A DNA stretch of 64,000 nt from Pelagibacteraceae bacterium. GTDB lineage: Bacteria; Pseudomonadota; Alphaproteobacteria; HIMB59. A program made the translations under genes and the position numbers. Location of the stretch: positions 1-64,000 of the forward strand of contig BOYI01000001.1 of NCBI GenBank assembly GCA_019651435.1, given 5' to 3'. This document shows positions 32,460 through 44,549 of this stretch, piece after piece; positions within the stretch are counted from its first letter, which is position 1; each line of letters begins with the position of its first letter. The notes under the pieces were generated by a model. The model was not told where the DNA came from. It saw nothing but the letters and a program-made list of their open reading frames with translations, and ran no database searches.

Positions 32460-33004
32460 AACAAACAACCGAAAAAGAAAAAACACTATTCATCATTGAA
32501 GACGACAAGCCTTTTCGTGAGCGCTTAACCACCTCTTTTCAGCGTAAAGATTTTGTTGTGACTGCTGCTGCCAATAAAAAAGAAGCATTAGAAGTTTTAA
32601 CTCAAAATGATTTTAACTATGCAATCGTTGACCTTCGCCTCGGTGATGGTTCTGGATTAGATGTGATTAAAGTCATTAAGGAAAAAAATCCTGAGTGTCG
32701 AGCCGTGATGTTGACTAGTTATGGTAACATTGCAACTGCTGTATCTTCAGTGAAATTAGGTGCAGATGATTATCTTACCAAGCCAGCAAACATCGATGAT
32801 ATCGAAAAATCTTTGATGTCTGCTACAGCTTCTTCACTTCCACCACCACCAGAAAATCCGATGTCTGCAGACAGAATTCGTTGGGAACATATTCAAAGAG
32901 TTTTTACTCAGTGTAATCGTAATGTCTCTGAAACAGCCAGACGATTAAAAATGCATAGAAGAACTTTGCAGCGAATTTTAAATAAACACGCTCCTAAAGA
33001 ATAG
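32447..33004 (+). CDS. regA: Response regulator RegA/PrrA/ActR
   Basis: 185 residues. Receiver domain with IIEDDKPFRERL, phospho-acceptor Asp in YAIVDLRLGDGSGLDV near 62, Lys in YLTKPA. A four-proline hinge (SSLPPPPENP) near 128 and a Fis-type DNA-binding domain NVSETARRLKMHRRTLQRIL are the RegA hallmarks. It globally controls respiratory, photosynthetic and carbon/nitrogen genes in relatives. The start overlaps the end of regB, so the pair is coupled. Confidence 0.95.
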   Translation: MADLEQTTEKEKTLFIIEDDKPFRERLTTSFQRKDFVVTAAANKKEALEVLTQNDFNYAIVDLRLGDGSGLDVIKVIKEKNPECRAVMLTSYGNIATAVSSVKLGADDYLTKPANIDDIEKSLMSATASSLPPPPENPMSADRIRWEHIQRVFTQCNRNVSETARRLKMHRRTLQRILNKHAPKE

Positions 33005-33036
33005 TATCTCCTTTTATTCTCTGCTATCTTATATAG

Positions 33037-35711
33037 ATGTCTGAGCCCCGATTAATTCTTGTAGACGGTTCAGGTTATATTTTCAGAGCGTACTATGCGC
33101 TCCCTCCTATGAATAATTCCAAAGGTATTCCTACTAATGCTGTTTATGGTTTTTGTAACATGATGTTACGTCTCATCGATGAACATCCTAATGATAAAAT
33201 TTTAATTATTCTCGATGCGGGTAAAAACACTTTCCGGAATACTCTTTATCCGGAATATAAAGCTAATCGCAGTGAAGCACCAGAGGATCTTATTCCTCAA
33301 TTTGGAATTATTCGCGAAGCAATTGATGCTTTCGGTCTAGACGTTATTGAAAAAAAAGATTTTGAGGCTGATGATATTATTGCAAGTTATGTTCGCTATG
33401 GTGAAGTGAACAAAATTCCAACAACGGTCTTTAGTTCAGATAAGGACTTGTTTCAATTGCTTTCAGCTAATACCCGCATTATGGACCCCATGAAAAATGT
33501 AGAAATTGATGAAGCCAAAGTGATGGATAAGTTTGGTGTCGGTCCTGATAAAATCACTGACGTTCAAGCACTGATCGGCGATAGTGTTGATAATATCCCA
33601 GGTGTTCCTGGTATTGGTCCTAAAACAGCTGCAAAATTAATTAATGAATTCGGTACTTTTGATGAGCTTTTAGCAAAAAAGATCAAATCTCTAATGTTCG
33701 TATTAAAAATCTCATCCATGATCATGAGGAGTCAGCTAAAATTAGCCATCAGTTGGTCATTTTAAAAAATGATCTCGAACTGCCAATTCAAATTGAAAAA
33801 TTAAAAAACTTTGATGACTCCCCAAAGTTAAATGAATTCTTTAAAAAATATGAATTTAAATCGCTCATTAGAACAGTGCTCATGAAACCAAACCTCATGC
33901 TGCAAAAAAGATATAGAATTTAAATCACTTATCAAAACACAGAGATCATAGAATATCTACAAAGCCTTCAAACAGAAAGAACGCTCGCGATTGATCTTGA
34001 GACAGATAGTCTTGATGTTAATCAGGCGAATATTATTGGCATATCCTTATCAAACGCTGATCAGGCATATTATATTCCTTTCAAATCTCCAGAAAATGAA
34101 TTGTCTAATAAAGATCAAACAAAAATTTTAAAAGAACTTAACCTTTTATGTGAAGATCCTTCAATTTTAAAAATTTTTCATAACGCTAAATACGATAGTG
34201 TTATTTTAAAACGCTTTCTTGTAAATACAGTTTCATTTCAAGATACATTGTTAATGTCTTTTTTTATTAACAACGGTCTGACCAAACATAACTTAGAGGA
34301 TTTATATTATTACTACTTTGGTGAGGAAAAAGAAAAATTCAAAGACGTCATTAAAAATGAATCCAAAAGAAATTATAAAGATTTCTCTGAAGTGCCTTTA
34401 CAAGCTGCAACGAATTATGCAGCGCATGACGCTATGCAACTCATAAATTATATGAAGCACTGCAACAACAAATTTCAGAAGCCCTGACAGTTGGATATAT
34501 TATGATATCGATAAAAAACTTAGTTTGGTTCTCCAAGAAGTAGAAAGTAATGGTTGTAAAATTGATTTAAAATTTTTAACGAAGCTAGAAAAAGACTTAA
34601 ATAAAGAAATTGAAAATATCGAAAAAAGATTTTCAAAATTTCAGGTGAAGAATTTAATATTGGCTCCCCGAAGCAATTAACTGAAATATTTAAAAAACTT
34701 GACGTCAAAGTTACTAAAAAAACAAAAGCGGGGGACTTTCAAACTAATGTCAAAGTTCTCGAGCAATTAGAGTCTGAGGGCGTTGAAATCGCCTCTCATA
34801 TTTTGCAGTGGCGTCAGTACTCCAAACTTGTCTCTACTTACACTTCATCCCTGGCTGAGCACGCTGATAGTAATGATCGAGTTCATAGCACCTTTAATAT
34901 CGCTGCCACAATCACTGGACGATTAAGCTCCTCTGAGCCTAATCTTCAAAATATTCCCATTAGAACAGAAATTGGAAAGAAGATCAGAACAGCCTTTATT
35001 GCTGAAAAAGATCATGAACTATACAGTTTTGATTATTCTCAAATTGAACTTCGGGTTCTTTGTGAGGCTTGTGAGGACCCTAATTTATTAAAGGCATTTC
35101 AAGAAGATCAAGACATTCATCAAAGCACTGGACAGCTAGTCTTTAATAAAAAGACAATCAACGATAATGATCGCCGAATGGCTAAAATTATTAATTTTGG
35201 AATTATCTATGGCATTAGCCAGTATGGCCTAGCAAAACAACTAGGGGTTAGCAACGCTGAAGCGAAATTATTTATTGATAATTATTTTCAAAAATTTCCT
35301 AACATTAATGATTTTATGAAATCCACCGTCGATAAGGCAAAAAAATTAGGATATGTCGAAAATCTTTTTGGAAGAAAATCTCATATTAAAGATATTAATG
35401 CGAAAAATTTTATGCTGCGATCCTTTGCAGAGAGACAAGCTATCAATGCCCCCATTCAAGGTACCGCATCATCGGAGTTAATTAAAATAGCAATGCTCGA
35501 TATTCAAGATTATTTACAACAAAATAAATGCAAATCCAAAATGACCTCTCAAGTACACGATGAACTTCTATTTGAAATTCATAAAGATGAAAAAGATCTT
35601 ATTTCTCAAATTGCCAATTTGATGGAAACATCACATCAAAAATACAAATCTTTTAAAACTCCAATTAAAGTTGATTTTGGTGGTGGATCAAACTGGGGAC
35701 AAGCCCATTAG
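33037..35711 (+). CDS. polA: DNA polymerase I (several frameshifts)
   Basis: About 891 residues when joined. 5'-3' exonuclease domain (LILVDGSGYIFRAYYALPP; VFSSDKDLFQLL; GVPGIGPKTAAKLI), 3'-5' exonuclease domain with an active DxE motif (AIDLETDSLDV) and the polymerase domain (TGRLSSSEPNLQNIPIR; SFDYSQIELRVL; RRMAKIINFGIIYG; QVHDELLFEI). The frame breaks near 33685, between about 33885 and 33935, near 34450-34500 and near 34640. Each gap is covered by a matching segment in another frame, so the gene is complete apart from indels. Confidence 0.92.
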
Positions 35712-35734
35712 TATTTATAACTTAATGCTAGTTG

Positions 35735-36298
35735 TTACCATGAAGAATTCGGCCCTTTAAGAAATTCAATTTCCTCTGGTGTCGATTTTCGATTAAGAAT
35801 TTCATTTCGATGAGGGTATCGTCCAAACTTTTTGATCACCACTGTATGATCATTCCATGATTTTTTAATATGCTCATAATTTGGATTATTTTTCAAAAAA
35901 ACTTCACCTAATTGATGAAGATAAATATGATCTTGTAAATCTTCACTGTGAATTAAAGGTAGGAGATAAAAAAATTTTTCAGAAGTCTCAAGTTCATCCA
36001 AGTATTGTCGATCAACACCCTCAGTTACTAAAAGTCTTGCTTTGGTGTCTTGAGAGTAGGATTTGGGGTCGTTGCGAAATAAGTTTCTAGAGAATTGATC
36101 AAGAAGTATGATGAGCGCCAAGCTGCTTTTAGCTTCATCTTGCCAATCATCATATTCATTTTTGATTGCTTTCTCGACATCGACTAAAAACCGATCTCTG
36201 ATTTTTTGATCGTATTCATCATTTTTAGCCCAATGATCTTTGGAACTCGATTCCTTGAACCAGAAATCAAGCACTTCTTGATATTTTGAAAGTGACAC
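35735..36298 (-). CDS. DUF924 family protein
   Basis: 187 residues: starts YQEVLDFWFKESSSKDHWAK and has LALIILLDQFSRNLFRNDP near 62, FYLLPLIHSEDLQDH near 108 and GRYPHRNEILNRKSTPEE near 160, all typical of DUF924 (an alpha-helical, TPR-like family). Function is unknown. It overlaps grx by 1 base and probably shares the nrd transcript. No catalytic residues can be assigned. Confidence 0.85.
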   Translation of the reverse strand: MSLSKYQEVLDFWFKESSSKDHWAKNDEYDQKIRDRFLVDVEKAIKNEYDDWQDEAKSSLALIILLDQFSRNLFRNDPKSYSQDTKARLLVTEGVDRQYLDELETSEKFFYLLPLIHSEDLQDHIYLHQLGEVFLKNNPNYEHIKKSWNDHTVVIKKFGRYPHRNEILNRKSTPEEIEFLKGPNSSW

Positions 36299-36537
36299 TA
36301 AAAGCTATCGTCAGGTTTGTTGAAGGCCATCCATTGTTCTAATTCAGTAAAACCGCCAATTTTCTCACCATTAATAATGATTTGAGGGAAGGTTTTGGCT
36401 GTTGGAAAGACTTCAAAAAACTGCTCTCGATTAAAGTCTTCATCCAGTTTTAGAATTTTTGGATTATAAGGCTCTAATACAGCTTTGGCTCTGGTACAAA
36501 AAACACAATTTTCTTTCGTGTAGATTGTGGCGTCCAC
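36298..36537 (-). CDS. grxC: Glutaredoxin (probable ribonucleotide reductase electron donor)
   Basis: 79 residues, single thioredoxin-fold domain. Active site CVFC at residues 11-14 (NCVFCTRAKAVL), cis-Pro in KTFPQIIINGEKIGG with the GSH-binding TFPQ and GG motifs. It sits directly behind nrdB without a gap and before a DUF924 gene. Ribonucleotide reductases need a dithiol reductant, so a role in recycling NrdA is inferred. NrdH-type naming is an alternative, but the GSH-site motif favours glutaredoxin. Confidence 0.85.
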   Translation of the reverse strand: MDATIYTKENCVFCTRAKAVLEPYNPKILKLDEDFNREQFFEVFPTAKTFPQIIINGEKIGGFTELEQWMAFNKPDDSF

Positions 36538-37527
36538 TTAGAATGACTCGTCAAAAGAGAGGGAGCGATCGGTTGGTCGCTGATATTCTGATACGCGCTT
36601 TTCAAAAAAGTTAGTGACGTTTTGAACATCAAGAGCTCTCATAAAATCAAATGGATTTTCTGTGCCATAAACATGCTCAAAGCCAAAAAGATCTGCAATA
36701 CGATCAGAGACAGCTTCAATGTACATACACATCATCTCTTTGTTCATTCCAATGAGATCAACTGGTAGTGCATCTGTCACAAATTCTTTTTCAAATTCCA
36801 CAGCCTCTCTGACAATTTCTTCAAACTCTGATTGAGAGACGAGTCCCGGAATTAAATCCATTGATTTAATGTCTTCATCAGAAAGAGTCCCATTATTAAA
36901 CTTGGTGCTAAGAGTTTTGAACATTAAAGCGGAGAAGCTAAAGTGCATTCCCTCATCTCTTGCAATCCAGTCATTTGATAAAGCCAGACCTGGAAGCAGG
37001 CCTCTTTTTCTAAAGTAGTAGATCGCACAGAAGGAACCGGCAAAAAATAATCCTTCCACTAATCCAAATGCAATCAAACGTGTTAAGAGATTTTGTTTAC
37101 CGTTGAGCCACTTTGAAACCCATTGCGCTTTTTTATTAATACAGGGAACATTTTGAATAGCAGAGAATAACTTATCTTTTTCAGAAGGATCTTCGACGTA
37201 TGCTTCGATTTGAAGACCGTACATCTCCGCATGAATAGACTCATTGAGCATCTGCATCGTGATAAAAAGTCGAGATTCAGGGATTAAAATTTCATTATAG
37301 AAGCGAGATGCTAAGTTTTCATTGATCATCGCTTCAGAGTTAGCAAAAAAAGCTAAAACATGTTTGATGAAGTGCTTTTCACCTTCATTCAGTGTTTTGA
37401 GATCACGAAGATCGTCCTGAAGAGAAACCTCTTCGGGTGTCCAGAACGCTTGTACGTGTTGTTTATAACGATCCCAAATTTCTTGGTGTTGAATGGGAAA
37501 AATAGATTTACATCCTTTTGATATCAT
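36538..37527 (-). CDS. nrdB: Class Ia ribonucleotide reductase beta subunit
   Basis: 329 residues. Diiron ligands visible as E65 (NSEAMINENL), E96 and H99 (LNESIHAEMY) and the later E/H set (FGLVEGLFFAG; DEGMHFSF). The radical Tyr is likely Y103, in the HAEMYGLQIEAY segment, an arrangement like that of eukaryotic R2 proteins. The conserved C-terminus ends LSFDESF, the NrdA docking tail. Downstream of nrdA by 33 bases on the same strand. Confidence 0.95.
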   Translation of the reverse strand: MISKGCKSIFPIQHQEIWDRYKQHVQAFWTPEEVSLQDDLRDLKTLNEGEKHFIKHVLAFFANSEAMINENLASRFYNEILIPESRLFITMQMLNESIHAEMYGLQIEAYVEDPSEKDKLFSAIQNVPCINKKAQWVSKWLNGKQNLLTRLIAFGLVEGLFFAGSFCAIYYFRKRGLLPGLALSNDWIARDEGMHFSFSALMFKTLSTKFNNGTLSDEDIKSMDLIPGLVSQSEFEEIVREAVEFEKEFVTDALPVDLIGMNKEMMCMYIEAVSDRIADLFGFEHVYGTENPFDFMRALDVQNVTNFFEKRVSEYQRPTDRSLSFDESF

Positions 37528-37560
37528 AATTGGCTCCTTGATATAATTTGATTAATTTTT

Positions 37561-40311
37561 CTAGGCACTACAAGTTAAACAATCTTCTGGTTCATTGGAT
37601 TGTGCCTCTTTTACATAAGATTCTTTTGCTTTTTTCTCTGATGAAACAGTCACTTTAACTGCATCAACAGCTGAACGGCTACGGAGATAATACATTCCGG
37701 TTTTTAAGCCTTTTTTCCAGGCATACATATGCATGGAGTTGACCTTTCCAAAAGTAGGTGTGGCTAACCATAAGTTCATCGATTGGGTTTGGTCAATAAA
37801 TGGAGCACGATCAGCAGCCATATCAATAACTGTTTTTTGTGATGTCTCCCAAACTGTTTTGTAGGTTTCTTTCAAATCTTCAGGGAAACCCTCAATATTT
37901 TGAACAGATCCATTCTCTAAAATAATTTGATCTCGTAACTCTTTACTCCAAAGATTTCGTTTCATCAGTTCTTTAACTAGGTAGCGATTAACTAATAAAA
38001 ATTCACCTGAAAGAGTCTGTCTTTTATAAATATTAGATGTTTGAACTTGGAATGTTTCAGTATTACCTAAGATAATTCCAGTAGAAGCCGTTGGCATGCA
38101 AGCAGTAGTCAGTGAGTTACGAACACCATGCTTTTGAATTTTTTCCATTAAACCTTTCCAATCCCACATGTTCGACGGCTTTACACCCCATAGATCAAAT
38201 TGGAATTGTCCTTGAGATAAAGGGGATCCTTGGAAAGTAGAATATGCGCCTTTATCTGCAGCAAGTTCCATAGATGCCTCGAGCGCACCAAAATAAATGG
38301 TCTCAAAAATTTGTTTGTTGATGATTTGGGCTTGAACAGAGTCATAAGGAATATTCATTTTAAAATATACATCTGCTAATCCTTGAATGCCTAAACCAAT
38401 AGGACGATGACGACTGTTTGAATTTTCTGTTTTGTCAGTTGGATAGAAATTAATATCAATGACTTGATCTAAGTTCTTCGTCGCCAACTTGGCCACCTGA
38501 TAAAGATCTTGATAATCATATTTACCTTCATCAGTCACAAATTTAGGTAGAGCAATAGAAGCTAGATTACAAACAGCAGTTTCATCTTTTTCAGAATACT
38601 CGACGATCTCTGCGCATAAATTGGAAGACTTAATTACACCAATATTTTTTTGGTTAGACTTATTATTAATAGAGTCTTTATAGAGCATATAAGGCTGGCC
38701 TGTTTCGATTTGAGCTTCAATAATCTTTGACATGAGCGCTCGTGCTTTTACTTTTTTCAGATCAGGCATTTCTTTTTCATATTTGGTATAAAGCTCCTCA
38801 AAGTCAGTACCGTATGTGTTGGATAAACCAGGGCACTCATGTTCACTCATTAATGTCCACTCGCTATCCTCTTCTACACGTTGCATGAACAAATCAGGGA
38901 TCCATAAAGCATAGAATAGATCTCTAGCGCGGAATTCCTCAGCGCCTGTATTTTTACGAAGTTCTAAAAAGGCTTCAATATCAGCATGCCAAGGCTCTAA
39001 ATAGACTGCAAAAGAACCCTTTCTTTTACCGCCTCCCTGATCAACAGATCGAGCGGTTTCATTGAAAATTTTCAAGAAAGGAATAAGACCGTTGGATTTT
39101 CCATTAGTGGATTTGATACGACTACCGCCTGCTCTCACATTATGAGCATGTAGGCCAATACCACCAGCTGTCTTAGAAATGAGGGCACAATCTTTGACCG
39201 TATTAAAAATACCTTCAATGGAGTCATCTTCCATTCCAATCAAAAAACAAGAGGAGAGTTGCTGCATTTTTAAGCCACTATTAAAGAGCGTAGGAGTGGC
39301 GTGAGTGTAGAGTCCTTGAGATAAACTGTCATAAGTTTTTTTCACCTGATAGAAATCAAATTTATCTCCAGATACACACAGTGCGACACGCATCCATAGG
39401 TCCTGTGGGCGCTCAATGACTTTACTATTAAATTGTAAGAGGTAGGCTCTAAAAAGTGTGGTTAAAGCAAAATAATCAAAAAGATAATCACGATCGTAGT
39501 CAATAATTTTTTCTATCTCTTCTGCATTGGCCATAACTTTTTGATGGTACTCTTCACGCAGAAGACCATCTTCAAATAAATTTTTCGTTGCAATAACAAA
39601 TCCAGGTGTTTCTTTATGAAGGGCGTTGGCTTTAATTCGACCAGCTAAATAAGAGTAGTCTGGATGTTCCACTGTTAAAGCGGCAGCGGTCTCGGCTAAA
39701 TATGTATCAATTTCATTTGTGGTAATACCATCATACAAACCTTGGATTGCTTTTTGAGCGATGGTAATTGGATCGATTTCTAATCCATTAGATAGAACGG
39801 AAATTCGATTTGTAATTTTCTCTAAAGAGATATCTTCTTTGTTGCCATCTCTTTTGGTGACTGCCATCGTTGAAACTTTGGCGCCAACCTGCTCATTGAG
39901 CTTTGCTGTTTTGTATCTTTGTTTAGCACGCTGTTCACGGTAGAGAACATAGGCTCTGGCTACTTTATGATGTTCGCCACGCATTAAGGCTAATTCCACT
40001 TGATCTTGGATATCCTCAATGTGGATCATATCGCCATTAGCAATACGACGAGTAAGAGCTCCAGTTACAGTTTCTGTAATATCATTAATTGTTTGATCAA
40101 TTTTGCCATTGTCACGAATATCAGTTTGAGCAAGGAATGCTTTTCTAATCGCGTTTGCAATTTTATCTGATTTAAAAGGGGTAATTGAGCCGTCACGCCT
40201 TACAACGCTTAAACTCAGTAGATTTATCTCTTCATTTTGTTTGTTGACGACTGTATTTTTAGTTGAATTCTCTATATTTTCTGCGTTATTTGTTTCCATT
40301 CTACCTACCAA
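37561..40311 (-). CDS. nrdA: Class Ia ribonucleotide reductase alpha subunit, two ATP-cones
   Basis: 916 residues, longer than the 761 of E. coli NrdA. The extra length is two N-terminal ATP-cone domains: one around 30-130 (SVVRRDGSITPFKSDKIANA) and one around 150-245 (AVTKRDGNKEDISLEKITNR). Active-site residues: Cys in LSSCFLIGMED, NLCAEIVEY (Asn, Cys, Glu), Cys in AVCNLASIAL, Tyr pair in GMYYLRSRSAVDA, and the C-terminal redox pair CLTC. It reduces all four ribonucleotides. In-frame ATGs at 40311 and 40299 are possible starts. NrdR-like boxes lie just upstream. Confidence 0.95.
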   Translation of the reverse strand: MVGRMETNNAENIENSTKNTVVNKQNEEINLLSLSVVRRDGSITPFKSDKIANAIRKAFLAQTDIRDNGKIDQTINDITETVTGALTRRIANGDMIHIEDIQDQVELALMRGEHHKVARAYVLYREQRAKQRYKTAKLNEQVGAKVSTMAVTKRDGNKEDISLEKITNRISVLSNGLEIDPITIAQKAIQGLYDGITTNEIDTYLAETAAALTVEHPDYSYLAGRIKANALHKETPGFVIATKNLFEDGLLREEYHQKVMANAEEIEKIIDYDRDYLFDYFALTTLFRAYLLQFNSKVIERPQDLWMRVALCVSGDKFDFYQVKKTYDSLSQGLYTHATPTLFNSGLKMQQLSSCFLIGMEDDSIEGIFNTVKDCALISKTAGGIGLHAHNVRAGGSRIKSTNGKSNGLIPFLKIFNETARSVDQGGGKRKGSFAVYLEPWHADIEAFLELRKNTGAEEFRARDLFYALWIPDLFMQRVEEDSEWTLMSEHECPGLSNTYGTDFEELYTKYEKEMPDLKKVKARALMSKIIEAQIETGQPYMLYKDSINNKSNQKNIGVIKSSNLCAEIVEYSEKDETAVCNLASIALPKFVTDEGKYDYQDLYQVAKLATKNLDQVIDINFYPTDKTENSNSRHRPIGLGIQGLADVYFKMNIPYDSVQAQIINKQIFETIYFGALEASMELAADKGAYSTFQGSPLSQGQFQFDLWGVKPSNMWDWKGLMEKIQKHGVRNSLTTACMPTASTGIILGNTETFQVQTSNIYKRQTLSGEFLLVNRYLVKELMKRNLWSKELRDQIILENGSVQNIEGFPEDLKETYKTVWETSQKTVIDMAADRAPFIDQTQSMNLWLATPTFGKVNSMHMYAWKKGLKTGMYYLRSRSAVDAVKVTVSSEKKAKESYVKEAQSNEPEDCLTCSA

Positions 40312-40336
40312 GTTCGTGTATATCCTCGCAAAAAAT

Positions 40337-40380
40337 CACTAGATCTAGTGCCTCTTGCCTAGTGACTATACAATCTATAG
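40337..40380 (-). promoter_or_regulatory. Putative NrdR boxes upstream of nrdA
   Basis: CACTAGATCTAGTG (40337-40350) is a perfect 14-bp palindrome resembling the NrdR box core. A second, imperfect inverted repeat CTATA-N5-TATAG lies at 40366-40380, about 30 bases centre to centre, close to three helical turns. Paired boxes at this spacing near the nrd promoter are the known pattern for the repressor NrdR. Both lie 26-70 bases before the nrdA start. The wider gene-free interval 40312-40649 also contains an A/T-rich stretch and ATATTCACA at about 40470, a one-mismatch DnaA-box look-alike. Confidence 0.65.
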
Positions 40381-40560
40381 ACAAAGATAGTCAATTTATT
40401 TTGTATTTAATTCTCAAAAGCCAATAAATTCAAATGGAATTTGATGCTTCAGCTAAGACTTATTAAATAAATATTCACAGGTTTTTATCAATTTTTTTCT
40501 GTAGAGCGAATATTTGATTCACTGACAAAAAAAATTAATAAAATCAGGCAAAATTTTTGG

Positions 40561-40650
40561 CCCGATTCGTCAATTGCATATAAAAATTTTCACTTAGTTT
40601 ATGATCATTTTTCATTGGACCTCTTGGAGGAAAGCATTATTTTCATCGGG
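40561..40650 (+). promoter_or_regulatory. Structured leader before the adenosine kinase gene
   Basis: CCTC (40620-40623), loop TTG and GAGG (40627-40630) form a small hairpin that would hide the only good Shine-Dalgarno (GGAGG). A longer-range pairing CCCGAT (40561-40566) with ATCGGG (40645-40650) would close a domain that includes the first base of the GTG start codon. This is suggestive of translational control in a SAM-cycle operon. It matches no riboswitch class that I can name. Confidence 0.3.
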
Positions 40651-41598
40651 TGAAAAAAATATTAGGAGTGGGCACAGCCCTTGTTGACGTTATCTGCCAA
40701 GTGGAAGATAACACTATATCTGCCCTCAACCTTACCAAAGGTTCTATGACATTAATTGAGGAGTCTCAGATTCAAGAAATTCGTTCAAATTTTGAAAGTC
40801 CCCTTATTACCTCTGGTGGATCGGTTTGTAATACAATCCATGAATTAAATTATACCTCTCATGAGGCAGCATTTTATGGCAAGGTGAATGAGGATGAGTA
40901 CGGACAGGCATTTATTCAAGATTTAGAGAATGCAAATATTGCTTATAAGGGAGTGATCAAACAAAATGATCTTCCAACTGGATGTTGTAATATTCTTGTC
41001 TCTCCAGATGGTGAGAGAACAATGGCAACCCATATAGGTATCGGCTCTCAGCTTCATCCTGATGAGCTTACTGAAGACAGTCTTCAAGGTATTGATCACA
41101 TTTATATGGAGTCATATTTGTGGGACCATGATTTAACAAAACAAACTTTAAAAAAGTAGGAAAGATTGCAAAGGCAATGAACATTGAAACTTCATTATCC
41201 CTATCCGATCCTTTTTGTGTTGATCGTCATCGCGATGAACTAAAAGAATTTATCGAAGAATATGTCGATCTTGTTTTTTGTAATTTTGATGAAGCTAAAA
41301 TGTTTGCTCAAAGTGAGACCATGGCAGATGTCTCAGCTTTCTTTCAATCTTTTGGTAAGAAAATTGCAATGACCGCAAGTGCTGAGGGCGCATACTATTT
41401 TCATGGAGAAACTGTAGCACATCAGCCAGCTCAAAAATTGAACAGGTCATTGATACAACAGGTGCAGGTGATAATTTTGCAGCTGGCTTTCTTGATCAAT
41501 ATTTATCAGACAAAACAATTGATGAGGCCTTAGCCCAAGGTAATGCTCGTGCTGGCGAGGTTATCCAACAGCTAGGCCCCAGAATAAAAAGACATTGA
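40650..41598 (+). CDS. PfkB family kinase, probably adenosine kinase (frameshifts)
   Basis: About 316 residues when joined. N-terminal LGVGTALVDVICQVED and TSGGSVCNTIHEL (substrate side), and the C-terminal ATP/catalytic motif DTTGAGDNFAAGFLDQYLSD, read in a shifted frame near 41455-41510. Frame breaks lie near 41150 and 41435. The protein ends QLGPRIKRH at 41598. Adenosine kinase is inferred from the neighbours: AhcY releases adenosine and MetK remakes SAM, so removing adenosine pulls the cycle. Another sugar kinase of this family is possible. GTG start; the Shine-Dalgarno is unusually far (about 20 bases). Confidence 0.75.
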
Positions 41599-41637
41599 AA
41601 AATATGACTAAATCGTGTTTTATCATTATTAATCTAG

Positions 41638-42931
<1,294 letters not shown>

Positions 42932-42933
42932 TT

Positions 42934-44107
42934 ATGAGAAAAGATTACATTTTTACTTCTGAGTCCGTTTCTGAAGGACACCCCGATAAAGTATCTGATC
43001 GTATCTCTGATATGGTCGTTGACCATTTCATTGCCAAGGATCCTTTTGCGAGGGTGGCTTGTGAAACTCTCACCACCACCAATAAGGTTGTACTGGCTGG
43101 TGAAATTCGAGGACCAGTTCAAGAAGATAAAGATGAAATCATCTCTAAAGTAAGAGACTGCATTAAAGATATAGGTTATGAGCAAGACGGCTTTCATTGG
43201 CAAAATGCTGATGTTCAATATTTATTGCATGGTCAATCAGCGGATATCGCCATGGGTGTTGACTCCTCTGCTGATAAAGATGAAGGTGCGGGAGATCAAG
43301 GAATTATGTTTGGCTATGCTTGTACAGAAACCCCTGAATTAATGCCGGCACCAATTTATTATTCTCATAAAATTTTAGAACTAATGGCAAAAGGACGTAA
43401 AGATGGTTCTCTTAAAGGACTCGAGCCTGACTCCAAAAGTCAGGTAACCTTAAAATATGTTAATGGTCAACCAAGTGCTGTTACGTCAGTTGTTATTTCT
43501 ACTCAACATGCAGAAGGCCTCTCACCAGAAGCGGTGAAAGAAATAGTCACTCCTGTATTAAAAGAGTCAATTCCATCAAACTTGCTCGATCGCCTATCTG
43601 ATAGCGAATATTATGTCAATCCGACAGGCAACTTTGTGATTGGCGGACCTGATGGTGATACCGGTTTGACCGGAAGAAAAATTATTGTCGATACTTACGG
43701 TGGAGCTGCTCCTCATGGTGGTGGTGCGTTCTCAGGAAAAGATCCAACTAAAGTTGACCGTTCTGCTGCTTATGCCGCTCGATACCTTGCAAAAAAATAT
43801 CGTAGCTGCAGGCTTAAGTACTCAGTGTACTATTCAATTATCTTACGCTATTGGTGTGGCAAAGCCTTTGTCGATTTATGTAAATACACAAGGAACAAAC
43901 ACCATTGATGAAGCAAAAATTGAAGCGGCTATCCCAGAGATTATGAACTTATCTCCAAAAGGAATACGTGAAAAACTTCAATTAAATAAGGCTATTTACG
44001 AGCAAACAGCCGCCTACGGTCATTTTGGAAGAAAACATGACAGTGGGACAGGGGCATTCTCTTGGGAAGCCTTAGACTTGGTTTCTGACTTTAAGTCACT
44101 CGCATAA
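42934..44107 (+). CDS. metK: S-adenosylmethionine synthetase (one frameshift)
   Basis: About 390 residues. Motifs: [20 protein letters not shown] at the start, [12 protein letters not shown], and the P-loop-like [19 protein letters not shown]. The frame breaks in the A7 run at 43791-43797; deleting one A links AARYLAK to [20 protein letters not shown] and the C-terminus [12 protein letters not shown]. It makes SAM from methionine and ATP and is essential, so the break is a probable sequence error. It is grouped here with ahcY rather than beside trmB as in many relatives. Confidence 0.95.
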
Positions 44108-44549
44108 TTGAGCCTCAGTTTTACTATTAACCAAGAGTCTGAACTTACAGATTTAGTAAGTAAAATATCTCCTCTTTTACAACACCAACAAATACTTTTC
44201 TTTGAGGGTGAAGTTGGATCAGGGAAAACAACATTCATTAGATATTTACTCAAATCTTTAGCCATAAAAGCCAATCAAGATTTTCATTTTTGGGTAGCCC
44301 TACTATCAGCGAGAACATCATTATAATTTAAAAAAACTCAACTTAGTTCATTTTGATTTTTATCAAGTTGACGGAAAAACCCATGTTGATTTAGAAGATT
44401 ATTTTATGAATAACTGTTTATTAATTGAATGGCCTTTAGAAGATTTAAAAAAAAGATATCTTCCTGATGCAATGTTGATTAAGATTAATATAAAAGAACA
44501 AAGTCGTATTATTGAGATAAGTTCACCAAACCCCAAATGGCTTCCCTAA
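44108..44549 (+). CDS. tsaE: tRNA threonylcarbamoyladenosine biosynthesis ATPase TsaE (frameshifts)
   Basis: TTG start directly after metK. P-loop FEGEVGSGKTTFIRYL near residue 33. After about 44275 the frame changes twice; the shifted frames give GSPTISE (the SPT motif), HYNLKKLNLVHFDFYQVDG and LLIEWPLEDL, the TsaE core with Asp/Tyr near the active site, ending at 44549. About 147 residues, normal for the family. TsaE works with TsaB and TsaD in making t6A37. Overlaps amgK by 13 bases. Confidence 0.85.

Noticed and set aside
40470-40480. DnaA box upstream of nrdA
   Set aside because: Single site with one mismatch in A/T-rich DNA; expected by chance.
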